DNA of 64,000 nucleotides. Origin: Akkermansia massiliensis. Its GTDB lineage: Bacteria > Verrucomicrobiota > Verrucomicrobiia > Verrucomicrobiales > Akkermansiaceae. Shown one piece after another: positions 37,070 through 44,555 of this stretch. Position numbers and translations under genes: made by a program. Numbering within the stretch: the stretch's first letter is position 1; each line of letters opens with the position of its first letter. The notes under the pieces were generated by a model. The model was not told where the DNA came from and did not search any database. It saw only the letters and a list, made by a program, of their open reading frames with translations. Location: NCBI RefSeq assembly GCF_018847375.1, contig NZ_CP072036.1:1302001-1366000 (forward strand), read 5' to 3'.

Positions 37070-38365
37070 TTATTGGGAGATGAGGTCCCGGGCCTTGTCC
37101 AGAATCTGGGCGGCTTCCTCTGCGGGAATGCCCATGCTTTCCGCGATGTCGGAAGCTTCAAATCCGGTGAGGGCCACCAGGTCCGTCCCACCCATGGTCA
37201 CCAGGCCCATGGCGGTTTCTTCCGGGATTTCCAGTTGTTCGCTGAGGGTCTTTGCGGCGGCCTGGCATTGGCGCATCACTTCCTCGGCCGCGGCCTGGTT
37301 CTGGCGTTTTTCCGCTTCCTGGACGTCAAAGACGCGCACCTGGACGTCCCAGCCCATCAGGCGGGAGGTGAGGCGGGCGTTCTGGCCCCTGCGGCCGATG
37401 GCCTTGGAGAGGTCCTTGTCGTCCTGGACGATGACGAAGATTTTTTTGGCTTCCTCGTCCACGGTGATTTCCCGCGGTTCCACGGGGCTGAGGGCCTCCC
37501 GGACGAAGATGACGGGGTCCTCCGTCCATTCCAGGATGTCCACTTTTTCGTTGTTGAGCTCCCGGACGATGTTCTTGACGCGGGCTCCGCGCATGCCTAC
37601 GCATGCGCCCACCGGGTCCACCTTGTCGTCATGGCTGATGACGGCCACCTTGGTGCGGTAGCCCGCTTCACGGGCGATGCCGTGGATTTCTACGGTCTGG
37701 TCGCCTATTTCCACCACTTCCGATTCAAAGAGGCGGCGCACCAGATTCGGATGGCTGCGGGAGAGGATGACTTCCGGTCCGCGGGCTTCCGTGCGCACTT
37801 CCACCACGTAGAAGCGCATGCGGTCGCCGACGCTGTAGTCTTCATTCGGCACGCGTTCGCGGGAGGTCATGACGCCCTCGAATTTGCCGAGGTCCACAAA
37901 GATGTCCCCCTTTTCAAAGCGGCGGATGGTGCCCGTCACCAGATCGCCGGCGCGGTCCTTGAACTCGTCGTAAAGCATTTCCTTTTCCGCATCCAGCAGC
38001 TTCTGGAGCATGGTCTGGCGGGCAGTCTGTACCGCGATGCGGCCAAAGCCCTTCGGCGTGATGTTGGTGGGCAGCAGGTCGTGCAGGACGGCGTTCCGGT
38101 CCAGCTTGACGGCCAGGGAGAGGGGGATTTGGTTGAACTTGTCGGAGTATTCTTCATCCGGCACCACTTCCAGATCCGCAAAGATGCGCACCTTCCCCTT
38201 GTCCACGTTGATTTCAGCCCTCAGGTAGTTGATGCTGCCGGAGCCGGGAACCATCTTGCGGTAGGCGGAGAGAAAAGCGGATTCCAGAGCGAGAAGAATT
38301 TTTTCACGGGAGAGCCCTTTTTCCCTCTCGTAGTAGTCAATTAAAGCTTTGATATCGTTTGTCAT
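37070..38365 (-). CDS. nusA: Transcription termination/antitermination factor NusA
   Basis: This RNA-polymerase-associated factor modulates pausing and termination. The 431-aa protein starts MTNDIKALIDYYEREKGLS. Next come the N-terminal polymerase-binding domain, an S1 domain (GDLVTGTIRRFEKGDIFVDL), two KH domains (DPVGACVGMRGARVKNIVREL and KAIGRRGQNARLTSRLMGW, as adjacent short motifs) and a C-terminal helix-hairpin-helix repeat (ALTGFEASDIAESMGI). The start at 38365 removes a 38-residue unconserved leader. rimP, which normally precedes nusA, is absent; the upstream gene is a divergent xth. Confidence 0.96.
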   Translation of the reverse strand: MTNDIKALIDYYEREKGLSREKILLALESAFLSAYRKMVPGSGSINYLRAEINVDKGKVRIFADLEVVPDEEYSDKFNQIPLSLAVKLDRNAVLHDLLPTNITPKGFGRIAVQTARQTMLQKLLDAEKEMLYDEFKDRAGDLVTGTIRRFEKGDIFVDLGKFEGVMTSRERVPNEDYSVGDRMRFYVVEVRTEARGPEVILSRSHPNLVRRLFESEVVEIGDQTVEIHGIAREAGYRTKVAVISHDDKVDPVGACVGMRGARVKNIVRELNNEKVDILEWTEDPVIFVREALSPVEPREITVDEEAKKIFVIVQDDKDLSKAIGRRGQNARLTSRLMGWDVQVRVFDVQEAEKRQNQAAAEEVMRQCQAAAKTLSEQLEIPEETAMGLVTMGGTDLVALTGFEASDIAESMGIPAEEAAQILDKARDLISQ

Positions 38366-38619
38366 GAGTGTGGAGGAGTGTGATGGATAGACAAAAAAGA
38401 GCGGGTCGACAGACCCACTCTCGAGTGTCTCTCGGGGTGTTTGCCTATCTAAGTAAGCATGAGGGGGCGGTCCTGGCAAGAAAAAACGCTTGTTCTATGC
38501 GGCATGCAAAAGACTGGGGATGATTCCGGAAGAAGGGTTTTCAGCGGTCCCCCGGAAGGGTGCGGGGCGGGGGTGTTTGAGGGCTTGACGGAGCCGGCAA
38601 AAACGGGAAGTATGCGTGC

Positions 38620-39381
38620 ATGAAACTCGTCTCATGGAATGTGAACGGATTGCGGGCGATCCTCGGCAAGGGAATGGGGGATGCCGTGGAGGCGCTGGAG
38701 CCGGACGTCCTCTGCCTTCAGGAGATCAAGGCGCGTCCAGAACAGGTGAATGACCTGTGGATTTCCTCCTGGCCGCACCAGCTCTGGAATCCGGCGGAGA
38801 AGGCCGGTTATTCCGGCGTGCTGATCCTCAGCCGTGTGCAGCCCCTTTCCACGTCCACCGGAATCGGCTGGCCGGAGCATGACCGGGAGGGGCGCGTGTG
38901 CACGATGGAGTTTGAACAGTTTTACCTGGTCAACTGCTATACCCCCAATTCCCAGAACGAGCTGGTGCGCCTCCCGTACCGAGAACAGTGGGATGCTGCG
39001 TTCCGCAAGTATGTGGCGGCCTTGGCGGAAACCAAGCCGGTCGTCTTCTGCGGGGATTTGAATGTAGCCCATGAGGAGATCGACATCGCCCGCCCCAGGG
39101 AGAACCGTTTTTCCGCCGGGTTCAGCGACCAGGAGCGCGCCGGGTTCACGCTGCTGCTTGAGGCCGGGTTCACGGATACCTTCCGCGCCCTGCATCCGGA
39201 GGAACCGGGCTGGTACAGCTGGTGGTCCTACCGCGCAGGCGCCCGCGCCCGGAACGTCGGATGGCGCATTGACTACTTCTGCGTTTCCAATCCGCTGGCT
39301 CCCAGGGTGAAGGGCGCCGCCATCCATCCGGACGTGACGGGGTCCGACCACTGCCCCGTCAGCCTGGAAATTGACTGCTGA
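38620..39381 (+). CDS. xth: Exodeoxyribonuclease III
   Basis: This is an AP endonuclease/3'-exonuclease of base-excision repair. The 253-aa EEP-fold enzyme starts MKLVSWNVNGLRAIL and has the catalytic motifs DVLCLQEIKA (Glu), FCGDLNVAHEEIDIARP (Asp/Asn), WRIDYF and TGSDHCPVSL (Asp-His). Length and motifs match XthA/ExoA. It is divergent from nusA, with a 254-bp gap. TTGACG at 38585 could be its -35. rdgB follows 38 nt downstream. Confidence 0.95.
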   Translation: MKLVSWNVNGLRAILGKGMGDAVEALEPDVLCLQEIKARPEQVNDLWISSWPHQLWNPAEKAGYSGVLILSRVQPLSTSTGIGWPEHDREGRVCTMEFEQFYLVNCYTPNSQNELVRLPYREQWDAAFRKYVAALAETKPVVFCGDLNVAHEEIDIARPRENRFSAGFSDQERAGFTLLLEAGFTDTFRALHPEEPGWYSWWSYRAGARARNVGWRIDYFCVSNPLAPRVKGAAIHPDVTGSDHCPVSLEIDC

Positions 39382-39419
39382 ACGCGGTCTTCCATACGGT
39401 TTTCAACTGCAAAAAATTC

Positions 39420-40040
39420 ATGATGATGGAACAAGAATTGCCTCTGCTGGTGGTTGCCACGCGCAACGCCCACAAGACCGGGGAAATCCGCGCCATGCTG
39501 GCCGGAGAATGGGAAGTGAAGGACCTTTCCGACTACCCCCAGGCTCCGCCCGTGGATGAAACGGGAGTCACGTTTACGGAGAACGCCACGCTCAAGGCGC
39601 TTTCCGCCTCCAGGTGCATTCCCGGCGTCCTGCTGGCGGATGATTCCGGGCTGGAGGTGGATGTGCTGGGCGGCCGTCCCGGCGTCTGGTCCTCCTCCTT
39701 CGGCGGGGAGGAAGGGAACCACGCGCGGAACAACCTCCGTATGATGGAGGAACTGCGGCGCGCCGGAGTCAAGCCGGGGGACAAGCCCTCCGCACGGTTC
39801 CGCTGCGTGATGGTGCTTGCCAGGAATGGCAGCGTGCTGGCGGAGTTTTCCGGTTCCGTGGAAGGCCACATGCTGACGAAACCGGCCGGGGAAGGGGGGT
39901 TCGGCTATGATCCGCTGTTTGTCCCGGAAGGCCATGAACTGAGTTTTGCCCAGCTTCCCATGGAGGTGAAGAATTCCATGTCGCACCGCGCCCGGGCTCT
40001 GGCGCAGGTGGTGGAATGGATGAAGGAATGCCGGGACTGA
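39420..40040 (+). CDS. rdgB: XTP/dITP diphosphatase (RdgB/HAM1)
   Basis: The enzyme hydrolyses non-canonical purine triphosphates (ITP, dITP, XTP) to monophosphates, keeping them out of DNA and RNA. The 206-aa protein has VVATRNAHKTGEIRAML, LADDSGLEVD (metal site), GGFGYDPLFVPEG and MSHRARAL at the family positions. The start may be any of three consecutive Met codons at 39420. It sits directly behind xth, so two nucleic-acid-quality genes are probably co-expressed. Confidence 0.95.
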   Translation: MMMEQELPLLVVATRNAHKTGEIRAMLAGEWEVKDLSDYPQAPPVDETGVTFTENATLKALSASRCIPGVLLADDSGLEVDVLGGRPGVWSSSFGGEEGNHARNNLRMMEELRRAGVKPGDKPSARFRCVMVLARNGSVLAEFSGSVEGHMLTKPAGEGGFGYDPLFVPEGHELSFAQLPMEVKNSMSHRARALAQVVEWMKECRD

Positions 40041-40066
40041 TGGTTTTTCCGGGCATTTGATGGTGA

Positions 40067-40104
40067 ACTGGCCTTGTTCCCGTATTTTTACGGGGAAGGT
40101 CAGT
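40067..40104. terminator. Bidirectional terminator-like hairpin between rdgB and the methyltransferase gene
   Basis: CCCGTA (40079-40084), the TTTT loop and TACGGG (40089-40094) form the top. ACTGGCCTT and AAGGTCAGT extend the stem below an internal bulge. It lies between convergent genes and touches the stop codon of the minus-strand gene. Confidence 0.45.
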
Positions 40105-40675
40105 CCAGCCTGAACGCGCAGATCTGGAAGGGGGCCGGAGTTCCGGTATTCAGGAGCTGGTATTTGCCGGTGCGCCAGGAATGGTGCGGCAGGCGGGAAA
40201 GGAAATCCTCCACGGCTTCCGCTTCCGCATCCCCGCCTTCGTGGCCGGGATAGCACATGACGCTGAGAAGGCCGTTCGGGGCGATGAGGGCGGCGGCCTG
40301 TTCCAGCGCCGCCAGGGTGCAGCCCGTTCTGGTGACCGTTTTTTTATCCCCGCCCGGCAGGTAGCCCAGGTTGAAGACGACGGCCTTCACGGGACCGGTG
40401 ACCAGTTCCGCCAGGCGGTCATGGCTGGCCAGATGGAGGTGGACGGCGGAGGTGAGCAGCCCTTCTTTCTCCAGACGCTCCCTGGTGGCGCGAATGGCTT
40501 CCTCCTGCACGTCAAAGGCGTGCACCTGGCCGGAAGGGCCGGCCAGACGGGCCAGGAAAACCGTGTCGTGTCCGTTGCCTGCCGTGGCGTCCACGACCGT
40601 ATCCCCGGGCAGGACGACGCGGCTGATCCAGTCATGCGTGCAGGTCATGGGACGGCTGAGCAGGGAACATTTCAT
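40100..40675 (-). CDS. YtqB/MnmM-type SAM-dependent methyltransferase
   Basis: This 191-aa class I methyltransferase starts MKCSLLSRPMTCTHDWISRV. It has the SAM motif VDATAGNGHDTVFLARL, the acidic post-motif HAFDVQEEAI and the NLGYLPGGDK motif typical of the YtqB family. B. subtilis YtqB has been assigned as the tRNA wobble-uridine methyltransferase MnmM, so a role in tRNA anticodon modification is likely. It was formerly annotated as an rRNA methylase. It is convergent with rdgB. Confidence 0.88.
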   Translation of the reverse strand: MKCSLLSRPMTCTHDWISRVVLPGDTVVDATAGNGHDTVFLARLAGPSGQVHAFDVQEEAIRATRERLEKEGLLTSAVHLHLASHDRLAELVTGPVKAVVFNLGYLPGGDKKTVTRTGCTLAALEQAAALIAPNGLLSVMCYPGHEGGDAEAEAVEDFLSRLPHHSWRTGKYQLLNTGTPAPFQICAFRLD

Positions 40676-40839
40676 GACCGGGTTTTATAGGAGCCGCCCC
40701 TGTATGACAATTCGTTTGTAAAAATTCCCGTGCAGGAATGATGACAGGTTGTTTTTCAGCAACGCGTATGTTAGGAAGAGGCATAAAACCTTGTACATGC
40801 CTTTGCATGCGGGGATAAACCACTGACTTTGCAACGAAG

Positions 40840-41754
40840 ATGACTGACAGACGCACTTTTCTAAAAGGGACTGCCGCCGTAGGGGCGCTGGCAGCCATAT
40901 CGGACATGGATTCCCTGTTCGCCCAGGAGGCCGGAGCTTCGGCAGCTTCCGGCATTCCGGACCTGGTGGCCGTCCGCAACGGAACCCGTGCGGAAATGGT
41001 CAGGAAGGCCGTGGATACGCTGGGAGGCATGAAGGCATTCGTCAAGCCGGGCCAGACCGTCGTGATCAAGCCCAACATCGGCTGGAACAAGGCTCCGGAA
41101 TTCGGCTCCAACACCCATCCTGAAACCGTCGCCACGCTGGTGGAGCTGTGCAAGCAGGCGGGGGCGAAGGAAGTCAGGGTATTCGACCACTGCTGCCACA
41201 ACGGCGCCTATGAAGGCAGCGGCGTGAAAGAGGCCGTGGAAAAAGCCGGGGGCGTGATGGTGGACGGCGGCAATGAAGGGCAGTACGTGCAGACGGAAAA
41301 CCCGAAGGCCAAAAAATTCACCTCCGCCAAGGTGCACAAGGCCGTGCTGGAAGCGGACGTTTATATCACCTGCCCCCCGCTCAAGCACCACAGCGGTTCC
41401 GAGATGACCGCCTGCATGAAAAACGTGATGGGCACCGTCTGGGACCGTGGAGCCATGCATAAGAACGACCTGCACCAGTGCATCGCGGACGCCGTGTATT
41501 TCCGCAAGCCGGACCTGTGCGTGCTGGACGCCTACATGCCCATGGTGCGCAACGGCCCCGTGGGGAAGGACACGAATGACCTGGTGGAGCGCAAAACCCT
41601 TCTGGCTTCCCGTGACATCGTAGCCATTGACGCCGCAGGCGCGGCCCTGCTGAACAAGGCCGGAAAGATCCGCCACGTGCAGCTTGGGGAAGAAATGGGG
41701 CTGGGCACCGCCGACCTTTCCAAGCTCAATATCCGCCGCATCAGCATGGCCTGA
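40840..41754 (+). CDS. Tat-exported DUF362 protein
   Basis: This 304-aa protein has a twin-arginine signal peptide, TDRRTFLKGTAAVGALAAIS, indicating folded, probably cofactor-bearing export. The DUF362 body contains VIKPNIGWNKAPEFGSNTHP, then EADVYITCPPLKHHSGSEM and LCVLDAYMPMVRNGPVG. No classic ferredoxin motif is present in this protein itself. The gene lies 69 nt before a membrane Fe-S protein, so the two are likely partners in a periplasmic electron-transfer system of unknown substrate. Confidence 0.9.
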   Translation: MTDRRTFLKGTAAVGALAAISDMDSLFAQEAGASAASGIPDLVAVRNGTRAEMVRKAVDTLGGMKAFVKPGQTVVIKPNIGWNKAPEFGSNTHPETVATLVELCKQAGAKEVRVFDHCCHNGAYEGSGVKEAVEKAGGVMVDGGNEGQYVQTENPKAKKFTSAKVHKAVLEADVYITCPPLKHHSGSEMTACMKNVMGTVWDRGAMHKNDLHQCIADAVYFRKPDLCVLDAYMPMVRNGPVGKDTNDLVERKTLLASRDIVAIDAAGAALLNKAGKIRHVQLGEEMGLGTADLSKLNIRRISMA

Positions 41755-41823
41755 CGCGGCGCCCCCTCCTGCGGATGACGCGAAGGGGGCCAACTTTCCG
41801 CCTCCGGCGGGTTTAAAATAAAT

Positions 41824-43581
41824 ATGTCAGTCATCAAAGCCTTTTTCGTCAGTCCGCTGAAGTGGCTCCGCGTGACGGTGGCCGTCATCTTCTTCCTCGG
41901 GATTGCGTACGCTTTCCTGCACCATATCCCCGCGTGGAACGTGCCGAACATGACGGGCGGCGGAGAGGGCATGGAAGACTCCTTTTTCCTGGCTCAGTGG
42001 CAATTCATTCCATCCGTGCTCGGGACTCTGGACGGGGTGGCCGTTTCCGCCGTGATTCTGGCGGTTCTGCTGCTGCTTACGCTGCTGTTCGGGAGGGTGT
42101 ACTGCTCCTTCCTCTGTCCGCTGGGGATTCTCCAGGACATCGTTTTCAGAATCCGCCGCTGGATTGCGCCGAAGCGCTTCTTGAAGTTTGCGCGCCCCGT
42201 GCCGTGGGTGCGGTATGTGGTTCTGGTTTTGCTGGCCGCCTGCTGCGTGACGGGACTGGCCGGACTTTCCCTGAACTGGCTGGACCCGTACAGCATTTTC
42301 GGGCGCATCATGTATGTGCTGGCGTGGCCTGCCGCCATCTGGAGCAATAACCTGCTGGCGGCTGACAGTTCTTCCGCGGACCTGGTCCGGATGAATTATT
42401 TTCCCGTGGCTCTCCCGGCTCTGCTGGCTTCTGCCGGCATGCTCGGCCTGGTGGTCGCCATGAGCGCCTGGAAAGGGCGGTTGTACTGCAATACGGTATG
42501 CCCCGTCGGTACTCTGCTGGGGCTGCTTTCCCGCGTTTCCCTCTTCCGGCTGGGCTTTGATCCCGTCTCCTGCAAGAAATGCGGCAAATGCGTCAAATCA
42601 TGCAAGGCCCAGTGCCTGAACCTCAAGGAATACAAAATAGACGCCTCCCGCTGCGTAGCATGCTATGACTGCGTGCGTTCGTGCAGCGAGGGGGGGATAC
42701 GCTACCGCTGGTTTGCCAAAACCCGCCGCCTGATTCCCGCCAGGAAGAAAAAAACCGCTCCGGCGCCCGCTCCCGCTTCTTCTGCCGCGGTTCCCTTCAT
42801 TGCCGGGAGCTCCCGCCGCCAGTTCCTGGGGGCTACGGCGGCCGGCCTGGCTACGGCGGCTCTTTCCGGATGCCGGGGCGACGCCGCCCAGAGGCTGGAC
42901 CCCACCCAGTGCGTTCTTCCTCCCGGAGCCGGTTCCCTGGAACGTTTTCTGGATGTTTGCACCGGCTGCCAGATGTGCATTGCCAACTGCCCTACCCATG
43001 TGCTCCAGCCCGCCTATTTGCAGCTTGGGCTGAAAGGGTTCATGAAGCCCCGGATGGATTTTTCCACCAAGTATTGTCTGTACGACTGCCACCGCTGCGC
43101 GGAAGTCTGCCCCACAGGAGCCATTCGCAGGCTGCCCATTACTGCGGAGAGGGATACCGCGGAAATTACGAAGGATACCACGCGCATCGCCGTAGCCCGG
43201 TTTTACGTCTGCCGCTGCCTGGTTGCCCGGGAGGACATGGACTGCGGCGCCTGTACGGAGCATTGCCCCACCAAGGCCCTTTATACGGTGCCCTACATCG
43301 GGCGGGACGGCCAGGAACACCGCCTGCCCAGGCTGGACCCCTCCCTGTGCATCGGCTGCGGCGCGTGCGAACATGCCTGCCCCGTCACCACGGAACGGCC
43401 TGAGGAACGCGCGCGCCTGAATACCTGCAACCTGTGCGAGGAAAAGTGCGAGTTCAAAAAGCGCCGGGAAATGCCGCCCCGCGCGCTCGTCGTCCGCGCC
43501 GTGAATCCCCAGCAGAAAGCCGTGAAGAAGTTTGAGGAAAAGGCCGTGGACCCGGTGGGCGATGCGGACTTCCCGTTCTGA
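41824..43581 (+). CDS. NapH-like membrane Fe-S protein fused to periplasmic ferredoxin domain through an internal Tat-like signal
   Basis: The 585-aa protein starts with about five membrane helices containing two CxxxCP motifs of the NapH/NosR/CcoG group (VYCSFLCPLG and LYCNTVCPVG). Two 4Fe-4S motifs follow (CKKCGKCVKSC and CVACYDCVRSC). At residues 329-350 it has SSRRQFLGATAAGLATAALS then GC, a complete twin-arginine signal with a lipobox-like Cys350, in the middle of the chain. Thereafter come at least four more Cys clusters (CTGCQMCIANC, CLYDCHRCAEVC, CGACTEHC, CIGCGACEHAC) and a final CNLCEEKC. It looks like NapH and NapG-type subunits joined in one polypeptide. Confidence 0.9.
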   Translation: MSVIKAFFVSPLKWLRVTVAVIFFLGIAYAFLHHIPAWNVPNMTGGGEGMEDSFFLAQWQFIPSVLGTLDGVAVSAVILAVLLLLTLLFGRVYCSFLCPLGILQDIVFRIRRWIAPKRFLKFARPVPWVRYVVLVLLAACCVTGLAGLSLNWLDPYSIFGRIMYVLAWPAAIWSNNLLAADSSSADLVRMNYFPVALPALLASAGMLGLVVAMSAWKGRLYCNTVCPVGTLLGLLSRVSLFRLGFDPVSCKKCGKCVKSCKAQCLNLKEYKIDASRCVACYDCVRSCSEGGIRYRWFAKTRRLIPARKKKTAPAPAPASSAAVPFIAGSSRRQFLGATAAGLATAALSGCRGDAAQRLDPTQCVLPPGAGSLERFLDVCTGCQMCIANCPTHVLQPAYLQLGLKGFMKPRMDFSTKYCLYDCHRCAEVCPTGAIRRLPITAERDTAEITKDTTRIAVARFYVCRCLVAREDMDCGACTEHCPTKALYTVPYIGRDGQEHRLPRLDPSLCIGCGACEHACPVTTERPEERARLNTCNLCEEKCEFKKRREMPPRALVVRAVNPQQKAVKKFEEKAVDPVGDADFPF

Positions 43582-43666
43582 ATAGGGTCCGTGAAGGCCG
43601 GGATGCCTGTTTTGTCCACGCCATGGGCGGCCCCATTCCCCTGTGTTGCCTGATGCCCGCGCTGCC

Positions 43667-43691
43667 GGGAACAAGGGCCTCCGGGCCCTTG
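43667..43691. repeat. 25-nt GGCC hairpin repeat, copy B
   Basis: The arms CAAGGGCC (43672-43679) and GGCCCTTG (43684-43691) surround the loop TCCG. It differs from copy A by one base. It lies 86 nt after the Fe-S gene. Confidence 0.6.
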
Positions 43692-43718
43692 AAAAACCCT
43701 TTCATCATGAAAAACTCC

Positions 43719-43761
43719 GACCATTCTTTTACTTGCATGTGCAGGTAAATCATTGATGGTC
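43719..43761 (+). promoter_or_regulatory. Nested dyad before small membrane gene
   Basis: TTACTTGCA-TG-TGCAGGTAA (43729-43748) is a 20-bp palindrome with one G-U/mismatch position, enclosed by GACCAT (43719-43724) and ATGGTC (43756-43761). It lies 26-68 nt before the start at 43787 and could be an operator or an RNA hairpin. Confidence 0.4.
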
Positions 43762-43786
43762 AAATTGCGGTAAAAAAGTTAAGTCT

Positions 43787-44035
43787 ATGTGGGAATGGAT
43801 GGAAAGTGAAATTCTTGAATTCGTGATGGACAGGCTGGCGGATGCCTTCAGCCTATCGCCCCTCTATCCGGAGGAATGGATCCTGATACGGTTCATCAAT
43901 GCTTTTCTATTGGTGTGCGCCGTGGCGTTTCTGCTGGCTGCGGGGGCGCTGGGATGGTCTCCCTTCCTGATTGCGGCGGCTCTTCTGCTGATAGGCTCCA
44001 TCACCCGGCTGGCGGTGTGGAAGCTGATGAAATGA
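43787..44035 (+). CDS. Small two-helix membrane protein
   Basis: This 82-aa protein starts MWEWMESEILEFVMDRLADAF and has two hydrophobic helices (about 34-53 and 57-75, LLVCAVAFLLAAGAL and FLIAAALLLIGSI), ending in a basic VWKLMK tail. No family is recognised. It has its own 205-nt upstream region with a hairpin repeat and a dyad, and it converges on a GNAT gene. It is probably a real small membrane protein; its function is unknown. Confidence 0.6.
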   Translation: MWEWMESEILEFVMDRLADAFSLSPLYPEEWILIRFINAFLLVCAVAFLLAAGALGWSPFLIAAALLLIGSITRLAVWKLMK

Positions 44036-44050
44036 GGGCTTCCGGCGGCC

Positions 44051-44503
44051 TCACGCTTTCTTTTCCAGAAACACCGTGGTCATCCCTCCGGCCTCTTTCC
44101 GGTACAGTTCCGTATAGCCCAGTTTGAGGTACAGATACAGGGTTTCAGGAGTATCTGCCGAAGTGAACAGAAGGTAGGCGGCTGCCTGTCCGCGGAAGTG
44201 TTCTTCCAGGGCAAGCATGAGTTGCTGGCCGATTCCCCTGTTCCGGCGGGCCGGGTCCACAACCAGCTTGCCGACATGGCAGACGTTTTTGCCGTCCAGA
44301 CAGCCCCTGACGGAGCCGACGATGCGGCTGTTTTCCGTATACTTGAAGAAGACGCTGTTCCGCGCCTCTTCCCGCAAATGTTCCAGGGTTTGTTCCAGAG
44401 GCGGGATGCTGGCGAGTCCAAGCCGCTCCGCCACTTCTCCGAAGGCGAGTAATTGAAGCTTCAGGATTGCCGGAAAATCTTCCCGGGACGCTTGCCGGAT
44501 CAT
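44051..44503 (-). CDS. GNAT-family N-acetyltransferase
   Basis: This 150-aa single-domain GNAT starts MIRQASREDFPAILKLQ. Acetyl-CoA-binding motif A is LVVDPARRNRGIGQQLMLAL, and motif B is near LYLYLKLGYTELYRKE. GNATs acetylate small-molecule amines or protein N-termini; the substrate cannot be inferred. Start 44503 fits the fold better than 44539, which adds a 12-residue leader. The gene lies 52 nt from the secreted unknown upstream. Confidence 0.85.
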   Translation of the reverse strand: MIRQASREDFPAILKLQLLAFGEVAERLGLASIPPLEQTLEHLREEARNSVFFKYTENSRIVGSVRGCLDGKNVCHVGKLVVDPARRNRGIGQQLMLALEEHFRGQAAAYLLFTSADTPETLYLYLKLGYTELYRKEAGGMTTVFLEKKA

Positions 44504-44555
44504 GCCTCCATCATGGTTCCGTAACAGGACGGAAGCCATGAAAAAAAGCGGAATG

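Noticed and set aside
34964..38344. A plus-strand open frame of 1126 codons running antisense through infB, the gap and nusA
   Set aside because: Its His/Phe/Val/Gly-rich composition is what the complement of GC-rich codon usage produces. No domain is visible and both opposite-strand genes are certain. Its length is remarkable only because stop codons are rare in this frame.
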